Positions 31,770 to 40,299 of a stretch of DNA of 64,000 nt are shown here, piece after piece. Numbering within the stretch: the stretch's first letter is position 1; each line of letters begins with the position of its first letter. The stretch is from JAJDNS01 sp963578825. Its GTDB lineage: Bacteria; Acidobacteriota; Vicinamibacteria; Fen-336. Below the pieces are notes generated by a model. It was not told where the DNA came from, ran no database searches, and worked only from the letters and a program-made list of their open reading frames with translations. The stretch is from positions 1 to 64,000 of the forward strand of contig CAUZDW010000017.1 in NCBI GenBank assembly GCA_963578825.1, in the 5' to 3' direction. The translations under genes were made by a program, and so were the position numbers.

Positions 31770-32417
31770 ATGGGTAGCGAAGAACCCGACGAAGCGGACA
31801 CGGATCAGTTCTCGGCCACCGAGGTCTTGCCTCAGAAGACCCGCAGGCCCTTCTACAAGGATCCGCTCAGCATTCTCGGTTGGGGGATTGCCCTGGGTGC
31901 CATCATCGGCTACTGGTACTACTTCGTAAAGCCGCACGTGCCGGAGCCCGGAGAGCAGGTCGCACGGATCACGGCACTCGCCGGCGAGGTGCGTCTGAAG
32001 CCCAACGAGCAGGAGATCTGGAACCCCGCAAGGCTTCAGGACGCCTTGCACGTGGGCGACGTCGTTCAGACCGAGCCTCGTTCCGGCGCCGCGATCTCGT
32101 TCAACTCCGGCAGCGTGGTGCGCGTCCGTCCGGACAGCATCGCCTACCTCGGGGGCTCGCCCGAGCAGTCGACCGCCGCCTGGCGCGTCGAGGCCGGCCG
32201 GGTGAACTTCACGGTGGGGGACCAGGTCACCCAGATCGTGACCCCCACGGCCCAGAGGAACGCCTCGAGACGATGGCTGAGGCCGGTCGTCTGCGCCGCA
32301 TCATCATTCACACGTTGCCCTTTCGTGTCGGTCGCCGCCAGGGGCTCGAGCTCACCCTTCCTGCCGACGCCGTCTCGAAGAGCCACGCCGAGATCTATGG
32401 CGCGGGATCGGGTCTAA
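31770..32417 (+). CDS. FecR-like domain membrane protein, 3' end probably disrupted
   Basis: The product has an acidic cytosolic N-terminus, one membrane helix (ILGWGIALGAIIGYWYYFV) and a FecR-type beta domain (EVRLKPNEQEIW, LHVGDVVQTEPRSGAAISF, SGSVVRVRPDSIAYLGG, AWRVEAGRVNFTVGDQVTQI). Such proteins sense or transmit envelope signals. After VTPTAQRNAS the frame gives unrelated basic sequence and overlaps the next gene by 145 bp. FecR-domain proteins normally continue for 50-100 residues more, so the 3' end was probably removed by deletion and the true reading end is near 32260. Confidence 0.55.
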   Translation: MGSEEPDEADTDQFSATEVLPQKTRRPFYKDPLSILGWGIALGAIIGYWYYFVKPHVPEPGEQVARITALAGEVRLKPNEQEIWNPARLQDALHVGDVVQTEPRSGAAISFNSGSVVRVRPDSIAYLGGSPEQSTAAWRVEAGRVNFTVGDQVTQIVTPTAQRNASRRWLRPVVCAASSFTRCPFVSVAARGSSSPFLPTPSRRATPRSMARDRV

Positions 32418-33346
32418 GCCTCCGGGGCCTGGGCAGCAAGAACGGGACCTTCGTCAATCGCAGGCGGATCGAGAGTGCCGCGCTCCACGAGGAAGACATC
32501 GTCCACTTCGCCGATTTCGAGTTCCGTGTGGGCCGGATCGACGAGTCCGAGACCGGTCCGATGGCGGTCTACGAAGAGCGACCCACCACCGTGGTGCCCG
32601 CGAGCCGGGAGCTGTCCCACCACTTCGAGAAGGGCACCCGCGAGATGCGCGAGCTGCTCCGGGACAAGCTCGTGACGATGGTGTTTCAGCCCATCGTCCT
32701 TCTCCCCCTGGGCACGGTGGCCGCGTACGAGGCGCTCGGGCGAGGCCGTCACCCCGCGCTGCCCGAGAGCCCGCTCGATCTCTTCCGCATCGCCGAGGAC
32801 ATTGGCGCCGAGGCCGAGCTCAGCCGGCTCTTTCGGCGCACCGCCGTCGAGCTCGCCGCAGAGCGCGACGATCTGCCGACGATCTTCCTCAACACGCATC
32901 CGATCGAGCTCGTGCGTCCGGGCCTCCTCGAGTCTCTCGAGGAGCTGCGAAAGATGGCCCCCCAGCTCGATCTCGCCCTCGAGATCCACGAGAGCGTCCT
33001 GACGCGCCCGGAGGGCCATCGCCGAGCTGCGGGCGCTGCTCCCCGAACGCAACATCGCCCTGGTCTACGACGACTTCGGCGCCGGCCGGTCGCGCCGCCT
33101 CGAGCTCGCCGAGGCCCCGCCCCACTACTTGAAGTTCGACCGCAGCTTCATTTCCGGCCTCGATCCGGCTTCCAACACCGGGAAGATGCTGAGGTCGCTC
33201 CTGTCCCTGGCCAACGAGCTCCTGGTCAAGACCGTCGCCGAGGGCGTCGAGACACCCGCCGAAGCCGCCGCCTGTTCCGACATCGGCTTCACTCACGCCC
33301 AGGGCTTCAACATCGGCCGCCCCCGCCCCCTCGAGTCCCCCTCTAA
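32273..33346 (+). CDS. FHA-EAL protein (putative c-di-GMP phosphodiesterase), frameshifted
   Basis: An FHA domain (FRVGRRQGLELTLPADAV, SKSHAEI, GSKNGTFVN) precedes an EAL domain with its key residues: AYEALGRG, FLNTHP, LEIHESVL, YDDFGAG, LKFDRSFI, VAEGVET and the final HAQGFNIGRP glutamine. It may bind phosphothreonine through FHA and hydrolyse c-di-GMP. Near 33012-33014 an extra base in a GGG run shifts the EAL C-terminal third to another frame; removing it restores RPEAIAELRALLPERN. Its end is also uncertain at a C5 run near 33338. All catalytic residues survive, so the break may be a sequence error. Confidence 0.65.
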   Translation: MAEAGRLRRIIIHTLPFRVGRRQGLELTLPADAVSKSHAEIYGAGSGLSLRGLGSKNGTFVNRRRIESAALHEEDIVHFADFEFRVGRIDESETGPMAVYEERPTTVVPASRELSHHFEKGTREMRELLRDKLVTMVFQPIVLLPLGTVAAYEALGRGRHPALPESPLDLFRIAEDIGAEAELSRLFRRTAVELAAERDDLPTIFLNTHPIELVRPGLLESLEELRKMAPQLDLALEIHESVLTRPEGHRRAAGAAPRTQHRPGLRRLRRRPVAPPRARRGPAPLLEVRPQLHFRPRSGFQHREDAEVAPVPGQRAPGQDRRRGRRDTRRSRRLFRHRLHSRPGLQHRPPPPPRVPL

Positions 33347-34182
33347 CTCAAGAAGAACTGCAGACAGCGCACGAGCGTCTCTTTCAGCTCGCGACGGTTC
33401 ACCACTATGTCGAGCATGCCGTGCTCGAGCAGGAACTCCGAGCGCTGGAACCCCGGGGGCAGCTTCTGCCGTATGGTCTGCTCGATGACCCGCGGTCCGG
33501 CGAACCCGATGAGCGCCTGCGGCTCGGCGATGTTGAGATCGCCCAGCATGGCGTACGAGGCGGTGACGCCTCCGGTCGTGGGGTCCGTTAGGACGCTCAG
33601 GAAGGCCAGTCGTTCTTCGTGCATCCGCGCCAGGGCGGCCGCGATCTTGGCCATCTGCATGAGCGAGAGCGTACCCTCCATCATGCGGGCGCCACCCGAG
33701 CAGGAGACGACGACGAGGGGCAGTCGCTCTTCGACTGCCCGCTCGATCGATCGCGTCACCTTCTCGCCGACGACGACGCCCATCGATCCGCCGATGAAGG
33801 CGTACTCCATGGCCGCGATGACCGTCCGTCGCCCACCCATCTCGCCCACGGCGGAAACGACGGCATCATAGGAGTCGGTCTTCGCCTTGCCCGCGCGCAG
33901 CCGGTCCGCGTAGGGCCGCTTGTCGTTGAACTCCAGCGGGTCGGAGCTCACAAGTCCGCGATCGAACTCCTCCCAGGCCCCGTCGAAGAGCATGTTCAGC
34001 CGCTCGCGCGCTCCGATACGGAAATGGAAAGCGCATTTCGGGCAGACCGACAGGTTCTTGAGGACGTCCTTGCGATAGAGGATCTCCTTGCAGCTGCCGC
34101 ACTTCACCCAGAGCCCTTCGGGCACACGGCTCTCCGCCGGTCGGGGCGCGAGGGAGGGGGATTGACGTCGGAACCAGGCCAA
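33343..34182 (-). CDS. accD: Acetyl-CoA carboxylase carboxyltransferase subunit beta
   Basis: AccD forms the zinc-containing half of carboxyltransferase in fatty acid synthesis. The 279-residue protein starts AWFRRQSPSL. It carries the four-cysteine zinc ribbon CGSCKEILYRKD ... VCPKCAFH with C-x2-C-x15-C-x2-C spacing, followed by the crotonase-like core (MEYAFIGGSMGVVVGEK, VSCSGGARMMEGTLSLMQMA, DPTTGGVTASYAMLGD, GFAGPRVIEQTI). The TTG start is preferred because it gives the usual N-terminus and has AGGAG 7-11 bases upstream. It lies 4 bp after a coiled-coil gene and downstream of a protein kinase gene, an unusual setting; accA was not seen. Confidence 0.94.
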   Translation of the reverse strand: MAWFRRQSPSLAPRPAESRVPEGLWVKCGSCKEILYRKDVLKNLSVCPKCAFHFRIGARERLNMLFDGAWEEFDRGLVSSDPLEFNDKRPYADRLRAGKAKTDSYDAVVSAVGEMGGRRTVIAAMEYAFIGGSMGVVVGEKVTRSIERAVEERLPLVVVSCSGGARMMEGTLSLMQMAKIAAALARMHEERLAFLSVLTDPTTGGVTASYAMLGDLNIAEPQALIGFAGPRVIEQTIRQKLPPGFQRSEFLLEHGMLDIVVNRRELKETLVRCLQFFLS

Positions 34183-34186
34183 GGCG

Positions 34187-34423
34187 CTACTCCTCCTGAT
34201 CCTCCGCATCCTCCGCCGGACCGAGGTCGTTCTCGATCCCGAGCATCCGGCACGCCCCGTCGTAGATCTGCCGGGCTGCGTTCTTCCGGGCCTGGAGATC
34301 CGCGAGGCGCTCCTTGACCTTGGCCAGCTCCTCCTCGATCTGCTCGTTCAGCTCGTCGATCTGCGTGCGAGTGACTTCGAGAGTCTGCTTGTAGACCTTC
34401 GTCTGTTCGTCGGTGAGCCCCAT
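34187..34423 (-). CDS. Small acidic coiled-coil protein
   Basis: This 78-residue protein is almost entirely a heptad-rich helix (TDEQTKVYKQTLEVTRTQID, LNEQIEEELAKVKERLADLQ) ending in a very acidic tail (GPAEDAEDQEE). A single cysteine lies in GACRML. No family was recognised. The ATG at 34423 has GAGGAGG about 9 bases upstream, and that site sits against the stop of the kinase gene 13 bp away. The gene therefore lies between a kinase and accD in one operon. It could be an adaptor or a scaffold for either; that is inference. Confidence 0.72.
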   Translation of the reverse strand: MGLTDEQTKVYKQTLEVTRTQIDELNEQIEEELAKVKERLADLQARKNAARQIYDGACRMLGIENDLGPAEDAEDQEE

Positions 34424-34436
34424 CGCCGGCGCCTCC

Positions 34437-35849
34437 TCAATCGATGCCAAACCGCTTCAGCAGCACGTCCAGCGAGAAGCTGTCCGAGTCGTTGTCGCCT
34501 CCCGACTCGACCGCGCTCGCCGCCTCGCTCCCCTCCCGCTCTTCTCTGTCGTACAGCAGCTCGAGGAAGCGGGCGAGGTCTCGTGTGGTCACCGGCGGCC
34601 GCTCGCGGAGGATCTTCTCAATCCCCCGCTGCATCTGGCCGGCATCCTGGTACCTTTCTTCCGGGTTTCGGGCCAGCGCCTTCATGATCACACGATCGAG
34701 GGCCTCGGGCACGCGAGAATTCACCTGGCGCGCCGGCGTGATCACGCACTTGCGGACCAGCTCGAGGATCGTCGCCTCCGAGTCCGCGCCCGCGAAGGGC
34801 TTGTGCTCCGAGACCATCTCGTAGAGCACCAGGCCCAGCGAGAACACGTCGCTGCGGTGATCGATCGTGCGACCCCAGGCCTGCTCGGGGCTCATGTAGA
34901 GGAGCTTGCCGCGCAGGGCTCCACGCTCCGTCTTGGAAGCCTTGGTCGCCGCCTTGGCGATGCCGAAATCGGCGAGCTTCACATTGCCTTCGAAGGCGAT
35001 CAGGATGTTCTGGGGGCTGACGTCGCGGTGCACGATCTCCATGGGCTGGCCCCGCTCGTCCTTCTTGCGGTGCGCGTACTCGAGAGCGGAGCACACCTGG
35101 CTGATGACCCGCAGGCTGAGATCGAGGGGCATGCGCAGGCCCTTGTTCCGGGTGCGCTTCACGATGGATCGCAGGTCGTGCCCGTGCACGTACTCCATGG
35201 CGATGTAGTAGCTCGTGTCGATCTTTCCCAGGTCGAAGATCTGGACGATGTTCGGGTGGGTGAGGCCGGCCACCATCTTGGCCTCGTCCACGAACATCGT
35301 CAGGAACTCCTTGTTCTCAGAGAGGTGGGGACGGATGCGTTTCAACGCGACGATCTTCTCGAAACCCTCGACCCCGCTGCGCTTGGCCTTGAAGACCTCG
35401 GCCATGCCGCCGACGGCGACACGATCGAGAAGGCGATAGGGGCCGAGGGAGTCGTCTCTCCACGATTCGGCTCGACCAGGCGGCGCCGAATCCTCCAGTA
35501 CCCTTTGATCCGCTTCGCTGGGCGGCTCGTCGAAGGCGCGCTCGGCGACCGCGGCGAGGTGGACACCCGGACCCAGGGCGATCTTGGGCGGCGTGATGAT
35601 GAACTTCGCGCCGGTGTTCTCGTGGGCCGGAGGCCTCCGCGCCTGCTCGTCGTCATCGACCGGCGCTGCAGGTCTCATTCGCCGGAACGGGGCCTCCTCG
35701 AGGACCGGCGCGCTCCGAGTGCTCTTCGTCCCGGTCCCCGGGTGCGGCGGGGCGTCGACCAGGTGTCCGAAGAGATCCTCGGATGTGGCGAGGCCGTCGT
35801 CCTCCTCGTCCGGCGGCACGGGGGCGTCCTTTGGTTTGCGTTCTTTCAT
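34437..35849 (-). CDS. Serine/threonine protein kinase (Hanks type, active-site complete)
   Basis: This 470-residue cytoplasmic kinase has an N-terminal acidic, low-complexity region of about 140 residues before the kinase domain. The glycine loop is VAVGGMAEVFKAKR, the lysine is in IVALKRIRPHL, the hinge is AMEYVHGHDL, the catalytic loop IVHRDVSPQNILIA, the metal loop LADFGIAKA and the activation segment end LLYMSPEQAWG. All essential residues are present. No transmembrane or PASTA region exists; the C-terminus is a short acidic tail. It is the first gene of an apparent operon with a coiled-coil protein and accD, with a good promoter upstream. Confidence 0.9.
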   Translation of the reverse strand: MKERKPKDAPVPPDEEDDGLATSEDLFGHLVDAPPHPGTGTKSTRSAPVLEEAPFRRMRPAAPVDDDEQARRPPAHENTGAKFIITPPKIALGPGVHLAAVAERAFDEPPSEADQRVLEDSAPPGRAESWRDDSLGPYRLLDRVAVGGMAEVFKAKRSGVEGFEKIVALKRIRPHLSENKEFLTMFVDEAKMVAGLTHPNIVQIFDLGKIDTSYYIAMEYVHGHDLRSIVKRTRNKGLRMPLDLSLRVISQVCSALEYAHRKKDERGQPMEIVHRDVSPQNILIAFEGNVKLADFGIAKAATKASKTERGALRGKLLYMSPEQAWGRTIDHRSDVFSLGLVLYEMVSEHKPFAGADSEATILELVRKCVITPARQVNSRVPEALDRVIMKALARNPEERYQDAGQMQRGIEKILRERPPVTTRDLARFLELLYDREEREGSEAASAVESGGDNDSDSFSLDVLLKRFGID

Positions 35850-35875
35850 GGCCCAGCCCGCTGCCGCTTCTGAAT

Positions 35876-35904
35876 AGGATAGTCAGGCGTCTTCTTTAGG
35901 TCAA
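35876..35904 (-). promoter_or_regulatory. Sigma-70-type promoter for the kinase-coil-accD operon
   Basis: On the minus strand TTGACC (35904-35899) and TATCCT (35881-35876) are separated by 17 bp. Transcription would start about 20 bases before the kinase ATG. Confidence 0.58.
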
Positions 35905-36058
35905 CGAAGAGTGGGACTTACGCTGAGTCACGACGTCGAAACGGGCCCCGGCCGGTTCGCCAGAGTCCAGTCCGGCTCCTGGGGTTGTCGGAGGCCCCGC
36001 GAGCCGCCCGCCTCGCGTATCCAACAGAGTTCGCGGAGGATACCACGACGCCGGATGC

Positions 36059-36064
36059 TATAAT
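36059..36064 (+). promoter_or_regulatory. Probable -10 box for the repeat-pseudokinase gene
   Basis: A perfect TATAAT stands about 50 bases upstream of the start codon in an otherwise GC-rich intergenic region. No clear -35 hexamer was found at 16-18 bp, so the promoter may need an activator. Confidence 0.4.
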
Positions 36065-36115
36065 CCCGGTCCTCCCCTGGGGGCTGGCAGCCAGCCGGGA
36101 GGCCATGAGCTCCGA

Positions 36116-38536
36116 ATGGATCTTCTGTTCAGCCTTCTGGATCACCCGCTCGTGCTCTGGGCCATTGGCCTGGGGGTCCTGTTCTTCATCTACAGGGCCG
36201 TCGCTCCCCATCTCAAGCTGAACGTCCCCGGCGGCAATCTCGGCGACGATCTGGCGGACAAGGTTCTCGGCTCACGATGGAAGGAGAGAAAGCTCGAGCG
36301 CGAGGTGGAGCGCCTCAAGAAGCAGGGCAACTACCTCGCCGCCGGCCAGGTCCTGGAGGACGCGAAGCGGCTCTCGGAGGCGGCGGAGGTTTATCTCGAG
36401 GGCCAGGAGTTTTACGCGGCAGCCGGGATGTACGAGAAGCTGGGCCGTTCCGAGCGAGCGGCCGAGTTCTATCTCCAGGCCGGCGACTACAAGAAGGGGG
36501 CGGCCCTTTTCACTTCCGCGGGGAAGCCGGCCCGGGCGGCGGCCCTCTTTCTGGAGAAGGGAAACAATCTGGAGGCGGCGCGCCTGTTTGGGCTGGCAGG
36601 AGAGTGGGGAAAAGCGGCCGAGCTGTACGAGAAGGGGGGGGTATCCCCTTCGGGCAGCCGAGGGCTGGGCCAAGGTGGGCGAGACCCTGAAGGCCGCCGA
36701 GGCCTATGCGAAGCACTTCTCGGAGAACGTCTCCTTCGGCTCGACCTACTCCTCGGCCTCGGGCCCCGGGTCCAGGGAGGCCAAGAGCGCGCTCCTCGCC
36801 GGGCAGCTGTTCGAGAAAGCGGGGAAGCCCGATCGCGCGGTCGAGATCTTCGGCAAGGGGGGCCATCACCGGGAATGCGCGGGTGCGTTTCTTCGGCTCG
36901 GGCAGCTGGCCAAGGCCGCCGAGGCGTTCCTCCGCGCCGAGGACAACGAGCAGGCGGCCATCGCCTACGAAAAGGCAGGCGAGGCGATCCCCGCCGCCAA
37001 CCTCCGGGGGGAGGTGGCCTTCAAGGCGGATCGCGTTCCCGAAGCCGCGGCCTGGTTCGTCAAGAGGCAGGATACCTGCGTGCCGCCGAGCTGTACGAGT
37101 CCGTGGACCTGCTTGCGGAGGCGGCCGGCGCCTACGAAGCGGGGGAGAGCTGGGCCGCGGCGGGAGGCGTCTATCTGCGGGCCGGGCTAAAGGACCGTGG
37201 CGCTGCCGCCTACGAGAAGGGCGGTGAGTACGAGACGGCGGCCAAGCTGTACGAGGAGCTCGAAAACAAGGCGAAGGCCGCGGAGCTTTTCGGTCGCGCC
37301 GGGTTTACGTTCAAGAGCGGCGAGGCGGCCGCCGAGGCCGGCGAGCGGGAGAAGGCGATCGCCCTCCTCCAGCGCGTTCAGGCCGGAGACGAGAACTACC
37401 GGGCGGCCACCGAGCTCCTGGCCCGGCTCTTCATCGACACGGGGATGCCGGCGCTGGCGCAAGAACGTCTCCAGAAGGTCATCGGCGGCGAGCCCGTCTC
37501 GGCGGCCAACCTCGACCTCTACTACTGGTTGGCGCGCACTCACGAGTCCACCGGCTCGGCCCAGGACGCAGTGGCTCTGTACAAGAAGATCCAGGCCGAG
37601 GACCTGAGCTACCGGGACGTTCAGGCGCGGGTGAGCCATCTTCAGGGAGGCGCACCTCCACCCGCGCCTGCCGCGCCCGCCCCGCCGTCCCCAGCACCCG
37701 GGGCCCCGCCCCCACCGGTCGCCGCCGGCGCGGCTCCGGCTCCACCGGCCGCGGCCGCGCCCGCTCCTTCTCCGCCGGCTGGAGCACCGGCGGCTCGCCC
37801 GCCGCGATTCGTCCCCAAGGAAGAGATTGGACGTGGCCCACTCGGGGTGCTCTATCGGGGTGAAGATGCCGCCGACGGTCGCAGCGTCGTCATCCGGGTG
37901 TTGCCGCCGGAGATGGTCAAAGACCGGGAGGTGCTCACGGCCACGGTGAACGACCTCAAGGCCGCTTCCGCGATCTCGCATCCGAACCTCGTGAAGGTCA
38001 TCGCCTACATGGAGCTGCGCGGCCAGCGCTGCGTGGTGAGTGAATACGTTCAGGGCCGGAACTTTCAGGAGCTGGTCCAGTCCGGCCGCCGCGCCTCCTT
38101 CCAGCAGGTGCACGCCCTCGGACGGATCGTCGGGCAGGCGCTCTCGGTGGCGCACGGCAAGGGCCTCGTCCACGGCTCGATCCAGCCGTCGAACACCATG
38201 GTGGCCTCGGGCGTGATCAAGGTTGCCGACCTCGGCCTGGGTCGCCTGGCCCGCACCCTGGCTCCGAGCCCGAGCTATCGGCCGCCGGAGGGGGACCACG
38301 ACGCCGGGGGCGACCTCTACGCTCTGGCGGCGGTGATGTACCACCTGCTCACCGGGACACACCCGAGCTCGCAGCCTCAGGGCGTCGGCCTGCCCCTGCC
38401 CTCGCAGCTGGCCCCAGGCGTGCCCGAGTCCATGGACAAGCTGCTCCTCCGGGGTCTCCATCCGAGGCCCGATCTTCGGCCGACCGACGCGGAGTGGTTT
38501 CTGCGCGAGCTCCGCGAGATGGTGAAGATCGGGTGA
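36116..38536 (+). CDS. Membrane-anchored helical-repeat protein with C-terminal pseudokinase domain
   Basis: About 800 residues: an N-terminal membrane helix (LVLWAIGLGVLFFIYRAV), a long array of alpha-solenoid repeats with the pattern AAELYE-x-G / AGxYEKLG, a Pro/Ala-rich linker (about residues 510-560), and a kinase fold to the end. The kinase part starts EEIGRGPLGVLYRGED, but the ATP lysine is Arg (VVIRVLP) and the HRD loop is HGSIQPSN; the metal aspartate survives in VADLGLG. It is therefore a predicted pseudokinase. The frame is shifted between a G8 run (36634-36641) and about 37072. The intermediate frame continues the repeats (YPLRAAEGWAKVG, AAEAYAKHFSE), so two compensating indels are likely sequence errors or recent changes. 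Confidence 0.72.
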   Translation: MDLLFSLLDHPLVLWAIGLGVLFFIYRAVAPHLKLNVPGGNLGDDLADKVLGSRWKERKLEREVERLKKQGNYLAAGQVLEDAKRLSEAAEVYLEGQEFYAAAGMYEKLGRSERAAEFYLQAGDYKKGAALFTSAGKPARAAALFLEKGNNLEAARLFGLAGEWGKAAELYEKGGVSPSGSRGLGQGGRDPEGRRGLCEALLGERLLRLDLLLGLGPRVQGGQERAPRRAAVRESGEARSRGRDLRQGGPSPGMRGCVSSARAAGQGRRGVPPRRGQRAGGHRLRKGRRGDPRRQPPGGGGLQGGSRSRSRGLVRQEAGYLRAAELYESVDLLAEAAGAYEAGESWAAAGGVYLRAGLKDRGAAAYEKGGEYETAAKLYEELENKAKAAELFGRAGFTFKSGEAAAEAGEREKAIALLQRVQAGDENYRAATELLARLFIDTGMPALAQERLQKVIGGEPVSAANLDLYYWLARTHESTGSAQDAVALYKKIQAEDLSYRDVQARVSHLQGGAPPPAPAAPAPPSPAPGAPPPPVAAGAAPAPPAAAAPAPSPPAGAPAARPPRFVPKEEIGRGPLGVLYRGEDAADGRSVVIRVLPPEMVKDREVLTATVNDLKAASAISHPNLVKVIAYMELRGQRCVVSEYVQGRNFQELVQSGRRASFQQVHALGRIVGQALSVAHGKGLVHGSIQPSNTMVASGVIKVADLGLGRLARTLAPSPSYRPPEGDHDAGGDLYALAAVMYHLLTGTHPSSQPQGVGLPLPSQLAPGVPESMDKLLLRGLHPRPDLRPTDAEWFLRELREMVKIG

Positions 38537-39165
38537 GCTGCCCCCTCTGCCGGCAGCGCAAGGGCAAGCGTGCCTGCCCCGCGAAGGGAGCCGGCATCTG
38601 CTCTCAATGCTGTGGCACGAAGCGGCTCGTCGAGATCGAGTGCCCGTCCGACTGCGTGTATCTGACGGGGGCCCACGCGCACGGCTGGGAGGGCCGCGCG
38701 GCGGATCGCGAGCGGGACGAGCGGCGCCTGGGCCCGCACGTGGCCCGTCTCACGGAGAGGCAGCTGCACCTCGTGCTCCTGGCCCTGGCCGGCATCAATG
38801 GGATTCGGGGCCGCAGGAGCGATCTCGACGATGCGATCCTGCTCGAGGCGGTCGTCGCTCTACGCAAGACCGTCGAGACGCGCGAGCGGGGAGTCCTCTA
38901 CGAGCACCCTGCCACCGACGCTCGAGCACAGGAGCTCGTCCAGGAGCTCTCCGGCATGTTCGAGGCGCGGGACGGCGAAGGAGGAGTGCATCGCCCCTCC
39001 GACCGTGACCTCGCAGCGGCGTTGCGCGGGCTCGAAGGGGCCCTCGCCGCCACGGCTGGTGAGAAAGAAGGGCCGCGAGTCTTCTTGGACACCGCGACCC
39101 GGCTGGTGGGACGTCTCGGGGGCAGGCCCACCAATCGTCCCCGCCCCCTGATCGTCGAGCCCTAG
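38533..39165 (+). CDS. Protein with N-terminal Cys-rich zinc-binding module
   Basis: This 210-residue protein begins at a GTG overlapping the stop of the pseudokinase gene by four bases. The first 40 residues hold nine cysteines (CPLCRQRKG, ACPAKGAGICSQCCGTKR, ECPSDCVYL), probably binding two or more zinc ions. The remainder is helical and charged (RQLHLVLLALAGING, DLDDAILLEAVVALRKTVET) with no recognised motif. Similar Cys-rich heads occur in uncharacterised proteins of delta-proteobacterial and acidobacterial genomes. The tight coupling suggests it works with the pseudokinase protein. No function is assigned. Confidence 0.68.
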   Translation: MSCPLCRQRKGKRACPAKGAGICSQCCGTKRLVEIECPSDCVYLTGAHAHGWEGRAADRERDERRLGPHVARLTERQLHLVLLALAGINGIRGRRSDLDDAILLEAVVALRKTVETRERGVLYEHPATDARAQELVQELSGMFEARDGEGGVHRPSDRDLAAALRGLEGALAATAGEKEGPRVFLDTATRLVGRLGGRPTNRPRPLIVEP

Positions 39166-39184
39166 AGAAAGAGCTCCAAGAACA

Positions 39185-40288
39185 ATGAGCTTCGCAGGAG
39201 ATCTTCACACCTTCGATATCTTCGACTTGCTTGCCTGGATCCAGGGACGCAGGCGTTCGGGGACCCTTTTGATGACGCGGCTCTCCACGAAGAAGCGCTT
39301 GGCGTTTCGCGACGGCTTCCTCGACTGGTCGACCTGCAACGACCCCCGGGAAACGATCGGGCAAGCGCTGGTGCGAGAGAAGCTGATCACCGAAGAGGCA
39401 CTCTTCACGGCGCTGCTGAAGCAGGAGACGGACCGCCGCCGCCTCGGCGAGATACTGATCGGCGAGAAGCTACTCACGGAGCAGCAGCTGATGAAGACGC
39501 TGCGCGGCAACGCCGAAGCCCACCTCTACGATCTGTTCCTCTGGGACGATGGACGCTTCGACTTCGACGACTCGTCCCCGTCAAACGAGTCTCCCTCCGA
39601 TCTGCGAATCGACCTCAGGACGCTTCTCGAAGAAGGTCGACACCGTCGCGAACGCTGGCAGGAGCTGCGCAAGCGTTTCCCCACCGGCGAGATGACGTTC
39701 AAGGTCCTGGGGGACGCCGAGCAGGTCGCCAACCCCGCCAGAAAGCAGCTGGTGAGACTCGCATCCGAAGGGAAGACCTTGGCCGCGATCAGTCTCGAGG
39801 CGCGTCGCTCGCAGTACGACACCGCGCTCCACATCGCTGGTCTGTGCGACGAGGGTCTCTTGGCCGTAGAGAACATCGAAGCCGGCGTGGCCGAGACAGA
39901 CCCGGTCGCGCTGATCGAGGCTCTCCTGGCAGGCGCGGAGATGCGACTCAAGGAAGGCCGCTTCGACTCCTCCCTCGAGGCCTACGAGCGCGTCCTCGCC
40001 CTCGACGGAGTGAACCAGCCCGCGAAGAAGGGCCTCCTTGCGGTCGTGGATGTGCGGCGCAAGGCCAAGGTCGCCGATGCGATTCCACTCGACAAGATCC
40101 CTGTCCTGCGCCTCGGGGCGATGGCGCTCGCCAACGAGAGCTTCGATCCCCAGGAGGGGTTCGTGCTTTCCCGTGTCAACGGGCAGTGGGACATCCGCTC
40201 GATCCTGAAGCTTTGTCCCATTCCGGAGACTGGCGCTCTCGTGATCTTCACACGCCTGCTCGAGCACAAGGTGATCGATCTGCGCTGA
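39185..40288 (+). CDS. DUF4388 (PatA-like N-terminal domain) protein
   Basis: This 367-residue cytoplasmic protein opens with MSFAGDLHTFDIFDLLAWIQ and GTLLMTRLSTKKRLAFRDGF, the beta-rich DUF4388 domain found at the N-terminus of PatA and many two-component or gliding regulators. It continues with a GspE-N-like segment (IGQALVREKLITEEALFTAL, LGEILIGEKLLTEQQL), a winged-helix-like region and C-terminal helices with TPR character (GRFDSSLEAYERVLALDG). It follows the Cys-rich protein by 19 bp. The family is linked to polarity and gene-expression control in Myxococcota and Cyanobacteria; the role here is inferred. Confidence 0.82.
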   Translation: MSFAGDLHTFDIFDLLAWIQGRRRSGTLLMTRLSTKKRLAFRDGFLDWSTCNDPRETIGQALVREKLITEEALFTALLKQETDRRRLGEILIGEKLLTEQQLMKTLRGNAEAHLYDLFLWDDGRFDFDDSSPSNESPSDLRIDLRTLLEEGRHRRERWQELRKRFPTGEMTFKVLGDAEQVANPARKQLVRLASEGKTLAAISLEARRSQYDTALHIAGLCDEGLLAVENIEAGVAETDPVALIEALLAGAEMRLKEGRFDSSLEAYERVLALDGVNQPAKKGLLAVVDVRRKAKVADAIPLDKIPVLRLGAMALANESFDPQEGFVLSRVNGQWDIRSILKLCPIPETGALVIFTRLLEHKVIDLR

Positions 40289-40299
40289 GAGAAGGAAGC

